64,000 nucleotides of DNA. It comes from Pseudeuparius sepicola. Lineage: Eukaryota; Arthropoda; Insecta; Coleoptera; Anthribidae. The notes below the pieces were generated by a model. That model searched no databases. It had not been told where the DNA came from and saw nothing but the letters and a program-made list of their open reading frames with translations. The stretch spans positions 27,647,995-27,711,994 of the forward strand of contig OY987305.1 of assembly GCA_963920635.1 (NCBI GenBank), in the 5' to 3' direction. A program made the translations under genes and the position numbers. Of this stretch, positions 32,491 through 44,349 are shown piece after piece (positions within the stretch are counted from its first letter, which is position 1; each line of letters starts with the position of its first letter).

Positions 32491-33829
32491 TACTAACGGC
32501 TGTGGCATCAGAGTTATTTTGTTAACAATAGAAGGTTTGGCACCTGGCTTTTGAAACTCTAGCAACAATGGGCCTGTTTCACACTTTTTTTTAATTTTTG
32601 ATTATGAATCTTAATAGTAAATAAAACACGAAAATATTTTTTTCCGATTTTTTTCGGCCGGGAAATGCCCTAAAAACGTGTTTGAAATTCAAATTCAAAA
32701 GCTGATTGACTACTCTTTTGCGACGTTGACAAGATTTACGGCAATATCGATATGTTTCTATTTGAGATTTGTGAAGACTGAAGAAGAAGAAAATTAACCT
32801 AACTTATATTTTGTGCAGGATTGGTTGGGTCTTTCATGGTTCCCCACGCTTTGGCACCGTATGTCACCCCATAGTGGCTAGATTGATAGAAAATTACAGA
32901 GGCCATAAAAAAAATAAAAAAAATTACCTCAATATCAATTAATTTAATAATATACCACAATCGCGATGTTTTTCTTTTTTTTGAGTTAATAGTTACATGC
33001 AGAATGATCACCAACTTGTAAGTTGTCCAAACCTAAATAAATCTGGTTTATAACAACTAGACATAATCTTGACAATCAAAATTTAATTTATTAACTCGAA
33101 ATATTCTGACATCGTTAGTTTTTGCCGTTGATATTCTTCATTTTGCAATTATTCTTAAAGCTAACTCCCGAATGTGTTTTCTATCATCTCCTAAAATGGC
33201 TATCAAAAGGTTTTCCGGATGACCAAAATAGTCCTTTCTCCTTTCTCTCAATTACGGGGTCACTTTTTCCAGTTCTTCAGGGAGGTAACAATACTGATAA
33301 TGCTAAATAAGTGCCTAGCGCCATCCTTATTACAAGACCAATTAAATTTGATTTCAAATCAGCATACGGTATACACTTTAACTTTTAACTTTTGCAGGTT
33401 TTCAGAAAAACATTTAGTTTTATTAGCTCGGTTTACATTAAAGAATGTCAAAATGACATGACAGATTTTTATAGACAGGACACACGACCCACAAAACAAC
33501 TACCTGCGTCTGGACGGTCGAGTTCGGACAACCGTTTATACAACTGTCTTTCTCTAAAGAATAGATTTCGATTCAATGTGCACGTCTGAGATCGTATTTT
33601 TAGGGCTTCGAATACTAGTTTAACCGGCAACATCGCAAACGCAATTTCATTGCTCCAAATTAAGGTGCGCATTTTAAGATTTTTATATATTCTTTTAGTT
33701 AATAACAATATTAGGTATTGGCGAGAAAGATGCTGAGGGGGATTTTATTAAAGAGTTATGTGATTAATTTCATTCTAGTAGTAAGAAATATCGAAATTCG
33801 ATTGAGTGAGCAAGGCCCATTTTCAGTCT
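32491..33829. other. no gene seen
   Basis: Unassigned. Several frames of 60-80 codons on both strands overlap and lack recognisable motifs. Confidence 0.4.
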
Positions 33830-33990
33830 AGTATTTTATGCTACCAAAATTTCATATCAAAGTACTATATCTTCGAAGGGTGTTTAAAATATTTTCGATA
33901 CTTTAGGCATTAAAAATGTTCCATTTTTCTTATCAAAGTAGGTCGAAATTTTTTGTGGCGTATGCTAATTTTTTGAAAAAGTTAGTAAAT
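33830..33990 (+). repeat. third copy of the 32.2-kb repeat, 5' part
   Basis: TTCAGTCTAGTATTTTATG, CTTCGAAGGGTGTTTAAAAT and AATGTTCCATTTTTC parallel 32207-32315 with scattered substitutions. The AATTTCTCAGATTTT part is absent. Confidence 0.6.
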
Positions 33991-35282
33991 AAGCATAACG
34001 TAGTGCATCTATTTTTTCTGTCAAACGTATAGGTTAAGCTGTGGTGGCAGCTCAATTACACCTCCTGGAAGTTTCTAAGGGGCGGTCTCAACAGGTTACT
34101 ACCTATTTTTTAAATATTATCTCAACGCTACGTTTACCTTGAAGAGTGAAAGTTGACAACCTCTATTTGCAAACTTTTTCTAATGATATTCTGGGGACTG
34201 GATGACATTTGAAACATTTCATTTTCAAAGACAATTTTTGGTATCAGAGGAAACCTATGGGTGACTACCACACAATATCGGATTTCTTTTAATTCATGAA
34301 ACGTTGTACACGTATTTTCCGGACACCCTGTATTTTGTTGTAAAACCACGAGCATCTATGCTAGTGAGAAGAGAAATTTAGCAATTTCAATTGGAAAGCA
34401 AAATAAAAAATACTGAGAATTATTTGCGTGATTGCTGTGCCAGAAGATAAAAGTAATATGAGTTGTGATATTGCCATGCGATCTTATCCACCCCTGAGAA
34501 TACACTTTCCTGTGTGCCCGTTAACCGCTGCCTACAATTTTAATATTCCGGATTTCCACTGGAAAATAAACGGTTCCTCCCCTCTTCTGGGACGAATTTG
34601 CAATATTACAAATGCAAGAGAATATTACATTTATGAAGGGATACTGAGTCTGCTGCGGCTTAACCTGGGTCCTTTGCGGTATTTGGGTAAATTCTGAAAT
34701 TATACCGGCGACCCCGCTTACTATTTAATGGCGTATTCTCTTATTAAGGCTTATGTCAAATATGCGGCCATCGGGTCAAGATTACAGACAAATGCTGGGT
34801 TATTAATACCGGACCGCCGGTCTCATTTTCTATGTATATTCAATTTGTTTCCAGATTCTCCTTATAATTAGAGAATATTTAAATTTATAGCTTTAACCTA
34901 ATTTTAATCCTCCCTCGTTTCATTTATTCAGGATGGTATTACATGCCGGTTTAAGTTTGCACGTTCTATGAGTTATGCATTAAACGAAAGTGGATCGACA
35001 TTGCGAAATCTTGTAGAAACAACTTGTTATGTTTAGAATAAAACGTATAGTTTAAATGGTTTACCTTCTATTACCTTCTACAAATAGCCCTTTCGGACAG
35101 CTTTCTTTCGTCACCGACCCGGGTACATTGGTCTGCAGTACCAAAACCATTTAATAATTAGTGATTTTATTATCTAAGGATGTTAAGAACTTTACATATT
35201 TACATATATATTTATGTATATGCATTTTAAGACTTACTATTTCATGTCGGAACAGTTTATTAGAACTTATACTGCTTTAATT
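33991..35282. other. non-coding; 34430-34900 looks single-copy
   Basis: A CAGGGTG-family right end is at 34322-34333. From 34430 to 34900 composition is balanced and no repeat partner occurs in the window, so it could be host sequence. An 89-codon frame at 34428 has no ATG-supported context or domain. Confidence 0.35.
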
Positions 35283-35600
35283 ATAAGACCAACTGACTTA
35301 CCTGTAAGGAAGTTTGGGCTGATTTATACCTCAGTCTCATCCGACATTACAAAAAACACACGTAGTTGCTTCACTCTGTACAAACTGCCTACAAACGTTA
35401 AAAGAAAAGTTGTTTTTTCTACAACCGCAGCATTATCTAACCACGCTACAGCATTCAGTGCATATTTTGCGACCGGGGGTGGGAGGCTGAGTTATAATTA
35501 TTCAGCTCAAACTTCCTTACAGGTAAGTCAGTTGATCTTACAATTATACCTCAGCCTCATCCTCAATTACAAAGAGCACACATGTTTAAAGAATAACAAC
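35283..35600 (+). repeat. inverted-repeat element with repeated TATACCTCAG ends
   Basis: ACTGACTTACCTGTAAGGAA at ~35290 is inverted at ~35516. Just inside or outside, TATACCTCAG(T/C)CTCATCC occurs twice in direct orientation (35325, 35547). The interior (35333-35470) matches two parts of the minus strand at 44350-45092. Confidence 0.7.
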
Positions 35601-36595
35601 GATCTATCAAAGATATTTTGAACATGGGTACACGTCTAGGCTAGCGTGAAGTTTAATATACGCACTGTAGGTAGATACGTATATTTATGTCCACGGGTTG
35701 AGCTAATTGGTACATTGAAAAAACATCTTCAACCCTTATGTTGATCTGCAAGTATGCATATTATATTATGTAACCTGTTTGGTATATATGTAAAGCATGC
35801 ACGTCTGTGATTATTAATATCGTTTCTAGAAAAAAAAACTGTTAGGAGGTACCTAAATATTCAATATTGCGACCATTAAAAATAAAATTCTCTTATTATA
35901 CTTAAAGAAATTCTATGTTGCAAGCTTTAGGGTTACAGTTTACAGTTGCGACAAGCTACAGTTATCATTAACAGCGTCAGTTACTTTCCCAAAAGGACTA
36001 AGGGCGCCTTCAGAAACCTATGTCTTAGCATTACAACTAAAGTCACTAAAGACAATTAGACTTCTAAAAACTCCCCATGATAAGGAACTCATTCAAAAGT
36101 TCCAGATTTTTTGGCAACGATAATGGATTATTTATAGGAGGCCTTTTAATTACCTCTATATATTATGTGAATTTATTGGTTAGTACGTTAGTGGTAATAT
36201 TATAATCTTAGTATTATTTCTTTTGACATCTGTTGATATTATACCTGCGTATAAATATATTTAATTACATAATACATTCTGTCAATTCCTGCTTTATCGC
36301 AGCTAGGTCAGATTTTGTCGTCTCTAATACAATACTTAATACATTATTGACACTACAGTGATATTAATAACTATTGGCAATAATAATAATTGAAAACCAG
36401 TTCTGTTTTTGTTTGACTATTATTGCCACCCAACCCACACAAGAGATCAACCTGAATATTTATTGACAAATAAGGTAAACAATATGTTTAAATTACTTTT
36501 ATCTACAGTAAACTAGGCTGAAACTAAAGCAAACCTGTAATACTAAACGTATAAAAATCACATGGTTCGAGCCTGTTGTTGGAGCAATGTTTGTA
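35601..36595. other. no gene seen
   Basis: AT-rich, non-coding. Confidence 0.45.
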
Positions 36596-37755
36596 TACAG
36601 GGTGAACCGTGAACCAATGGAAACTTTCCATCCCGATTTATTTGGTTTAAAATAAAAATCTGGGAAAACGCCTCGGACACGTCGATTTTTGATTTGAGGG
36701 GGAACTATTTTTCAGTTTTTTTCATCCCGTAGCTTTAACCCTCTAGCTGGGGGGAGAACAACCCCCCAAATTTGAATAGGCGATAGGGGTTGTGCCATAC
36801 CTCCTTTTAAAGGTTTGATCGAGTTCTTTACGACCCTACAACTTCGCCTCATTATTTTTATCCGTAACGAAATGACAGCTTATCAAAATAAAAATAAATA
36901 AAAATACTAATTAAAGTTGTATTATTTAGGTGCACACGTAAACTTTATCTAACAAACTGTTGTTCACAAAATGTTCACCCCGGTTTGTTTAGGAGTTTCG
37001 TTAGAAATAATCCCAGCGGCAGGAATTATCGTTGCCATAGTGTACTCGCCTATTGACATCAAAACTAGCAACAAAACAACCGTTTTTTTTAATTTTGGAG
37101 AGTTTTTGAACAGTTTATTAGATACACTATGGCAACGATAATTCCTGCCGCTGAGATTATTTTTAACGAAACTCCTGAACAAACCGGGGTCAACATTTTG
37201 TGAACAACAGTTTATTAGATAAGTTCACGTGTACACCTAAATAATACAACTTTAATTAGTTGCTGGCATTTCTTTACGGATAAAAATAATGAGGCAAAAT
37301 TGTAGGATCATAAAGAACCCGATGAGACATTTAAGAAGAGGAATTGCACGACCCCTATCCTCTATTCAAATTTGGGGGGTTGTTCTCCCTCCAGCTAGGG
37401 GGTTAAAGCTACGGGGATGAAAAAACTGAAAAATAGTTCCCCTCATATCAAAAATTAGATAAAGTTCACGTGTACACCTAAATAATACAACTTGAATTAA
37501 TAAGTACTTTTATTTATTTTTATTTTGACAAGCTGTCATTCCGATACGGATAAAAATAAGAAGCGAAATTGTAGGGTCATAAAGAACTAGATGAGACCTT
37601 CAAAAGGAGGTATGGCACGACTCCTATCTCCTATCTCCTAAATTGGAAAGTAGTTCCCCCTCAAATAATAAATCGACGTGTCCGAGCGTTTTTCCAGATT
37701 TTTATTTTAAACCAAAAAAATCAGGTGTGGATAGTTTCCATTGGCCCACCCTGTA
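36596..37755. repeat. 1.16-kb CAGGGTG fold-back element (family C)
   Basis: Begins TACAGGGTGAACC and ends GGCCCACCCTGTA, TA at both edges. Arms pair through GGAAACTTTCCATCC-like ends, TAGCTTTAACCCTCTAGCTG and GGGAGAACAACCCCCCAAAT, to a centre at about 37075. The right half repeats the TTCACGTGTACACCTAAATA segment twice (37216 and 37460), so the arms are of unequal length. Confidence 0.9.
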
Positions 37756-40211
37756 TATTCACACTATACAAATTGTATTAAATTTACTCCAACTTGGCAT
37801 GCTTACCTATTGTATGTATAGATATGCAAGAATTCAGTCCATTTGACGATTATATTTTAATAACAACTTTCGACTGTGAATTATTGGATCACTTTATTCG
37901 CTAGACCCATCCAGCATTCAAAAAATTTGCTGTTGTGAGTGTACTACCAAAAACAAACATTTTCTTGCATATATTTATATAGATCATCAAACTGGCAACA
38001 TGCTTTTATTCAGGGATAATTGTTAAATATCATTTAGTCATCAGATTATGCAATAAAGTTGTATTCTTCTCTCCCTTATAAAAATTTTATTAGGCAGAAG
38101 TTGTTGTTCCAAAGCTAATAAAATTTGACTTTTCCATGACACAAAACATTAAATATCTGACTTTGCACTTGAGCATCTCTTTTGTTGATCGGGAGTCTGC
38201 CTAAACTATATTTGCTTGGTTGACATTCAAATAGGTACGCAGCAGCAGCAAAAAACACTATACGGCACTTGGACTTGGTAACTCCTTAACCCTCTACAAT
38301 GGCGCTTTGAGCAGATACTAGCGTTTGTCGTATGATGTTACACCTATGTGGTTGTAGCAATGTAATTTTTCCCTTTACTAAATGTAGTTTTTTTTAATAT
38401 CGGGACATTTAGTGAATTTTCCGAGACCATGGCAAAAATAGTTGATAAAATAATTTTTATGTAAAATAAAAAAAATATTTTTGTGTTGCGTTCCCTCTCT
38501 TTACATTATTATTAGTTACTATTATACCATATAGTTACTACATATAATATACACTGTGTCCCGGATAAGAATGAACAGCATGGGGATCTTGCAAACGGTG
38601 AGAGATAGAACAACGGTTAAATGGGGAAAAAGTTGCGCAATTTTAAGGTAAATAAAATGGCACCTAATATCTTTTTTAGTTTTTGAGTTATTTTGAAAAA
38701 AGAAAAATTTTCCGTTTTCGTTTTTTTTTCTGAAGTTGTTATCACAGATAGGAAAAAAGAAAAACACTTTCTTATATCACTTTTTAACGGGCTTTAAGAT
38801 GGCGTTTTTAGATTTGTTCTGCAACGTTTCGTTTCTGAGAAACCATCTTCAACTTTATTTTTTAAATACGGACCTAGATTTTTTTTCCAGATTTTGAAAG
38901 CATTTTTTATTGCAAATACCATGATGTATGACACGAAATATTTTTAAAATATTTTAAGGCAATTATACTGAAAATTCCTTTTTTTCCATTCATTTTTTTC
39001 TATTGCGGCCCTGTATTTAATAATAAGGGTTCATATTGACTTTCCATTATGTACTAAAGTCTACAAATATTAGTATACCTTTTTGTAGACTTTGTTACAA
39101 CATTATTTGTGTAGGTAAGTATACCGTTAGTTTTTGGTAGGTAGAGTTAAATTAAAATACAAGGTAGCTATTACCAGAATCTACATATTTAGTAGGTATA
39201 TATGTAGACTTTGGTAGAAGCATGAATAAAAATGCATTTTTTATGTTTTACGTTCATTTTTAATAAAGCCTAACAAAACATAGAGCAGACAAAAACATAA
39301 ATAACAAATAAATATTTAACGACAAAGAGTTAAACTACTCATATCTACTTTTTCATCCTGTAGTAAATATTTTGATATTTAAATTGACATAAACAATACA
39401 GAACAAAATATTATGCATACGTACCTACACAAACATGCGTCTTACTATAAACTTCTGGCAATAATCTTAATGGGACATCCGAGGGGACAACAGTTTTTAC
39501 TAAACGTTTTCCGGACGAAGCGAATGACTGATCATCAAAATGTGCCTTGCAAATTCTTATAGGTTTATATGCCACTTAAGGTGGAATATTCGCAAATTTA
39601 TGTTCGCCGATGAACCCTAAGGCATTCTTCCATTGCTGGTACCTTCAAATTTTCAATATTTTAATATTATATCTACCTATATCATTCTTCAATTAATACC
39701 TAAGTATTCAAATGTCACATAAAAATGTCTTAATTTTTTTAGGTAGGTACCTCAAACTCAATCTTACCTTTCAGGGTCTTTAGGAATTGAAAAAAAGGTA
39801 ATATAGCCTTTTAAACTGGTTTTACAGCCATCCGCACTGCAGTAAAATGCGTTTTGTAGGCATCACTACAACACAGTCACGGTCGGTCGGTAATATTTTG
39901 CGGTAATATTTTGTGCGCACTGTGTACAGCTTATTTTATTATATTATAAGATATCGATCGGCTCTATGAGGAGGGGAGCGGGAGAGGGCAAGAGAGAAAC
40001 GTTTGTTTACCGGACTTATTATCTCTGGACGCTGACTATACCCTAAAAGAACAGTTTCTGGTCTTACTTGCCTCCTGCCTCCCTTATTGCGTATTATTAG
40101 GTCCTAATTAGTGTATGGAGTTAATGTGTTCCCAAGGTTTTTGCAGACCTTTTTATAAATGTCATTTATATATAATATATATTGTTTATATTGTTTGTAG
40201 AATATTATTAC
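37756..40211. other. long non-coding stretch
   Basis: No coding region with support. A fragment starting CACTGTGTCCCGGATAAG at 38552 resembles an end of a CAGGGTG-like element. TACCTACC-type short motifs are frequent. A GC-rich stretch GAGGAGGGGAGCGGGAGAGG lies near 39968. Confidence 0.45.
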
Positions 40212-40880
40212 GTGGTAAAAGGGCGAGGGAAGCAGGCACATGACTGCATGTTCAAATTTCCCCCCATGGAGGACACATAGACTCCACCTTTTTTATCCAA
40301 TAATAATAAAGTCGAGGGGGCAGGAATAAAACTGCACGACCAAATCTCGTCCTCGGAAGACACATAATATGAACTTTCAAATATATTTATTTTAGAACTT
40401 GCCAAGGATAGTAGAAGAACAAGTGAAAGAAGAGATAAGATCTACCTCCCTATATGACATATTGATTCTATTTTTACACAAATCAAAATGTAAAAATGAA
40501 ACAAAAATTCAAAGTTTTAAATGTGAATTGCGAAAGCATTTATTTGCTTTACAGGTTGGATAATAGATAATAATCTTATTTCTTTTGAGATTTCAATTGC
40601 CAAAATAATAATAATTTAGAATACATAAAAAATTAGAAATGAAGAAAAACAAACCATATTGTACCTACCATAATTTTTTATTGTAGACTATAGAAAGAGC
40701 TAAATAAATTTGCTGCTAATAGTAATGTTTACCATAAGGGAGAACAGACAAACGACTGCACGACCAAATTTATACGCAAGGCATATAAATTAAGTATTGT
40801 GTAATTATTGTGGAGTCCATGTGTCCTCCAAAGGGGAAATTTGGACGTGCAGTCATGTGGGGAGCCCCTCCCCTTTTAGC
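40212..40880. repeat. inverted-repeat element, ~75-bp arms
   Basis: The left arm (40212-40287, GGTAAAAGGGCGAGGGA to GACACATAGACTCCAC) is the reverse complement of the right arm (40810-40880). Further diverged pieces with CTGCACGACCAAAT lie inside at about 40330 and 40757. A third arm copy is at 44046-44116, on the far side of the piggyBac element. Confidence 0.8.
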
Positions 40881-41153
40881 AGCGGGTGTTTAACCCTTTG
40901 TCGCCTGACGGTACTTTAAAGAACTTTATAAAAAATCGCTCATATAAATTATACAGGTTGGTTTTAGCTTCTATTCAGCCTCATGGTACCTAAACGAATG
41001 TATTTTCTTAGTTACATGTAATACTGTTAGTAGGTAGGCAACACATTTAACTCCAAAAATCAGCTGTTGAAACAGTGACTGTCAACCTAAGTTAGGCGGC
41101 AAGTTCGCGTGTGTTTCACACAGCTGTTTTTGTCCTGTTCGGCAAAAATATAG

Positions 41154-41321
41154 GTAAGTGTTTCCAAATTCTGTTTTCATATATGATATAGGCAGTTTTG
41201 CACTAAAAAAAGTTTCGGTGGTTTTGATAGTTTTGTTATAATTAGCAAAAATGTATATGGTACTTATAAGTACCTACAGTCTGCTGGAATGGAAATTTTT
41301 GTATCGATTGTTTGCTTTTAG
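41154..41321 (+). other. predicted 5' UTR intron of the piggyBac gene
   Basis: Strong donor TAG|GTAAGTG and acceptor TTTGCTTTTAG, with the start ATG nine bases into the next exon. 168 bp. Confidence 0.6.
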
Positions 41322-41329
41322 ATATCGTG

Positions 41330-43186
41330 ATGGAATCTTCAAAAGATCGGCGAGATTATTTCAAAAAGCCTCTAACTGATGAGGAACTGTTGAAAGAGGC
41401 TGAAAATGTTCAACTACAATTAGAGTGTGAGATTCTTGCTTTAGATAATAACTTCCAGACAGATGAAGAAGACGACGACGATTTTGAGGAGCTCGAAGTT
41501 GTACAACGCACTACTTTTGTGCAACGAAATAGTGAAACTAAAGAAACGACATTGGAGTCTGAAGAGCAAGAGTTGAAACCGAGTTGGCTGAGAATAATAA
41601 GAAAAACATTGAAAACCCACTAGATCATGCCATTACTAAAAATGTCTCAAAGAAGAATTCCGATATAGACAGAAAGTGGAAGAAGCGCGCATTACAAACT
41701 GCCAACTACGACTACAAAGGTTCACTAGGTGTCGTTAATGATTTGTTTCAAGGGTGTTCCACACCCACAGATATATTTTTGGTATTATTGAATCCAATAT
41801 TAGAAAATATTGTGTTTCAAAGTAATCTTTATGCCACACAGAGAGGAAAAAACTTAAAATTAACAAAAGAGGAGCTCTTAATATTTTTTGGAATTAATCA
41901 ATTGATGGGATACCATAGATTTCCTTCTTGGAAACATTATTCCACAAGTGAAGATATGAGTGTACCTTTTGTAAACAAGCAAATGAGTCGAGACAGCTTT
42001 GATGTAATTTTGAGTAATTTGCATGTAAACGATAACAGTACTATACCAAATGATAATAAAGACAAGCTGTATAAATTACGGCCAATGATCCAATCACTAA
42101 ATTCAACTTTTGAAAAACTGTATAAAGGTACAAGAGAAGTAAGCGTGGATGAATCGATGATTTTATTCAAAGGTAGAAGTTCCCTGAAACAATATAACCC
42201 TATGAAACCGATAAAGCGAGGCTATAAACTTTGGTGCATGGCCGACCAAAAAGGATACATTTTGCAATTCGACATCTACCAAGGAAAATACGAAGTGGAC
42301 AACAGTTATGCAGAATATGGATTAGGAGAAAGAGTTGTTTTGAAGTTGACAGAGAAAGAATGGGGAAATCACCGAAAAGTTTATTTTGACAATTTTTTCA
42401 TGTCTCTGCCTCTCATGGAAAAATTAAAAACAGAAAGAACATTAGCTTGTGGAACAATACGTGGAAATAGAAAAGGTAATAATTGTGATAGTATATCATA
42501 ATAACAATATTGACAGTTCTTACCCTTTCAGGTTTACCCAATAATCTAACTATTGACAAAACCATGAAACGAGGTGATTGCGATTACAGATTTTCGTCAA
42601 TGGACATAGGTGTATTCAAATGGATGGACAATAAAAGTGTAACATTTGTTAGCAATTTTCATGGCAATGAAACCACTACTGTGAAACGGAAACAAAGGGA
42701 TGGAACATCAATAGAGGTCAGTTGTCCAGTTGTTGTCGAGGATTACACCCGGAATATGGGAGGGGTTGATCATGCTGATCACCTTCGAGCATTATATGGC
42801 CTTAGTAGGAGATCTAAAAAATGGTGGCACCGCATATTTTGGGGCTTGATTGACATATTATTTGTCAATGCATATATAATTTATTGTGAGTTGTTCCCAA
42901 AGATTCCCCTATTAGATTTTCGAAGAGCAGTGACACAAGGACTGGTAAAGCCACGAAATAAGAGGCCTTCATTAGGACGTCCAGCTTCCCCAACAAAACG
43001 ACGCAAAATGAACTATTCGGTTCCAGCTGACGTCAAATATACCGAAAGACGAGGACGATGTGAGGTTTGCAGCAACAAAAAAAAATTCAGTCCAGGCCAC
43101 ATTCAATTTGTTCTACTTGTAATGTATTCTTATGTTGTAATGAAAAAAAGAATTGTTTCGCAGAGTATGACGAAATAGATGTATAA
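41330..43186 (+). pseudogene. piggyBac-like (PGBD) transposase, DDD triad kept, two frameshifts
   Basis: Starts at the ATG of MESSKDRRD, with an acidic N-terminus (TDEEDDDDFEELE). The frame changes between 41540 and 41600, then runs through the transposase core. Catalytic Asp residues are present in VSVDESMILFKG, KVYFDNFFMS and NMGGVDHADH, the positions of the piggyBac DDD triad. A 56-bp intron (42476-42531, GTAATA...CCTTTCAG) interrupts NRKGLP. Near the end a run of A (43077-43086) shifts frame; without the shift the C-terminus would read through a cysteine-rich finger (CEVC, then CSTC, LCC and NC) to a stop at 43184. Such a finger is normal for this family. Everything else is undamaged, so loss of function is recent or only apparent. 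Confidence 0.9.
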
Positions 43187-43219
43187 TATAAGTAATTTTG
43201 TCTTCTCGTGCTTCATTTC

Positions 43220-43225
43220 AATAAA
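43220..43225 (+). terminator. polyadenylation signal of the piggyBac gene
   Basis: AATAAA 34 bases after the frame-corrected stop codon and inside the element. Confidence 0.6.
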
Positions 43226-43446
43226 AACACTTTGTTATTTGTTAGATCAACACTGGTTAATAATTCATTAACCAGAGCCTGACGGTACGTAAAAGTACCA
43301 ATTTTTATTATTGTAATAAAAATTAAAAAAAAAAAACAAAAAAGAAAATAAACCTTCAAATAATCTTAAATTATGTTATTTTATGTTATATTTAATTTTT
43401 TTGCAAAAAAAAAGAAAAAATATTAATTCAGGACACAAGGGGTTAA

Positions 43447-44045
43447 TATATAATAATAATTATTAATAATAAAATAATTAATAATAATAAAATAATTAAT
43501 AATAATTTTAATTTATAATTAATTACTTAATTATTATTGAAACAACATATAAACGTCATTTTTTTACTACTAACCTGAGAAATCACCATTATTTATCTCA
43601 TTCCTCTAATGAGAAGTAATATTTCTCTACCTAGGTAAATAATGATAATAAAAAAATACCTACGTAAATAATGAAAAATTTTCCATGTGACATTTAAACA
43701 TTAGTGTCATTTTATCAGCTTGACAACTGAACTCCCAGGCTACTTGATATTTTGAAGTATTTGAAAAAAGCGAGAAATGACTAAAATATGGCAATATTTC
43801 AATGTAAGTAGTAAAAAAAATTCTATATACACTTCGGTTGAGAAGGCCATTATTTACCTCGCATATTATATAATTCGGCGCTACGCGCCTCAGGATATAA
43901 GAATAATCGGTATATAATGGCTCACTTCTCAACCTAGGTGTATAAATATACTATTATAAATTGAAAAAGTTCTGCAAATAACTAATTATATATGCATATG
44001 ACATAGCTGAATATACCTACAAAATATTATCATTAAGAAATTATT
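43447..44045. other. low-complexity AT tract and non-coding DNA
   Basis: 43447-43540 is an ATTAATAATAAAATAATT-type low-complexity tract. After it come short inverted motifs with CATTATTTACC/GGTAAATAATG near 43580-43670 and 43850-43920. No gene. Confidence 0.5.
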
Positions 44046-44116
44046 GTGGAGTCCTTGTGTTCTCCAAGGTGGGGAAATTGGCGTGCAGTCATGAGCCTCC
44101 TTCCCCCTTTTTTATC
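44046..44116 (+). repeat. third copy of the 40.2/40.8-kb arm
   Basis: GTGGAGTCCTTGTGTTCTCC, GTGCAGTCATGAGCC and TTCCCCC align with 40810-40880 in direct orientation. Confidence 0.7.
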
Positions 44117-44349
44117 ATATTACTTTCTCCGTGCCATCCAGCTAGAATTTGTGTTAATTAAAACGTTCTATAATATGTTTCACTTACTAAGTTATGAACT
44201 AGACATTCATCTTGCTTTCCTACATTCCAGAATTCTGCGGCTACTAAGACACCTTGTATTATCGTTTACGCTTCGTTTTCGGCGTTTCCCGCGGCGAAAA
44301 TCCAACGAAAATCGCGGACGGGATACACCATGTCTGTCAGCAATCGTAT

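Larger units (their letters stand above)
40894..43442 (+). mobile_element. piggyBac-like transposon, near-complete, TTAA-flanked
   Basis: TTAA at 40890-40893 and 43443-43446. The left end CCCTTTGTCGCCTGA mirrors the right end TCAGGACACAAGGGG with few differences. A subterminal GCCTGACGGTAC occurs at 40902 and in the same orientation at 43277. Length 2.55 kb, as expected for an autonomous element. It contains one transposase gene with a 5' UTR intron, a short coding intron and a polyadenylation signal. Two single-base-type frameshifts suggest recent inactivation or assembly errors. Confidence 0.93.
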
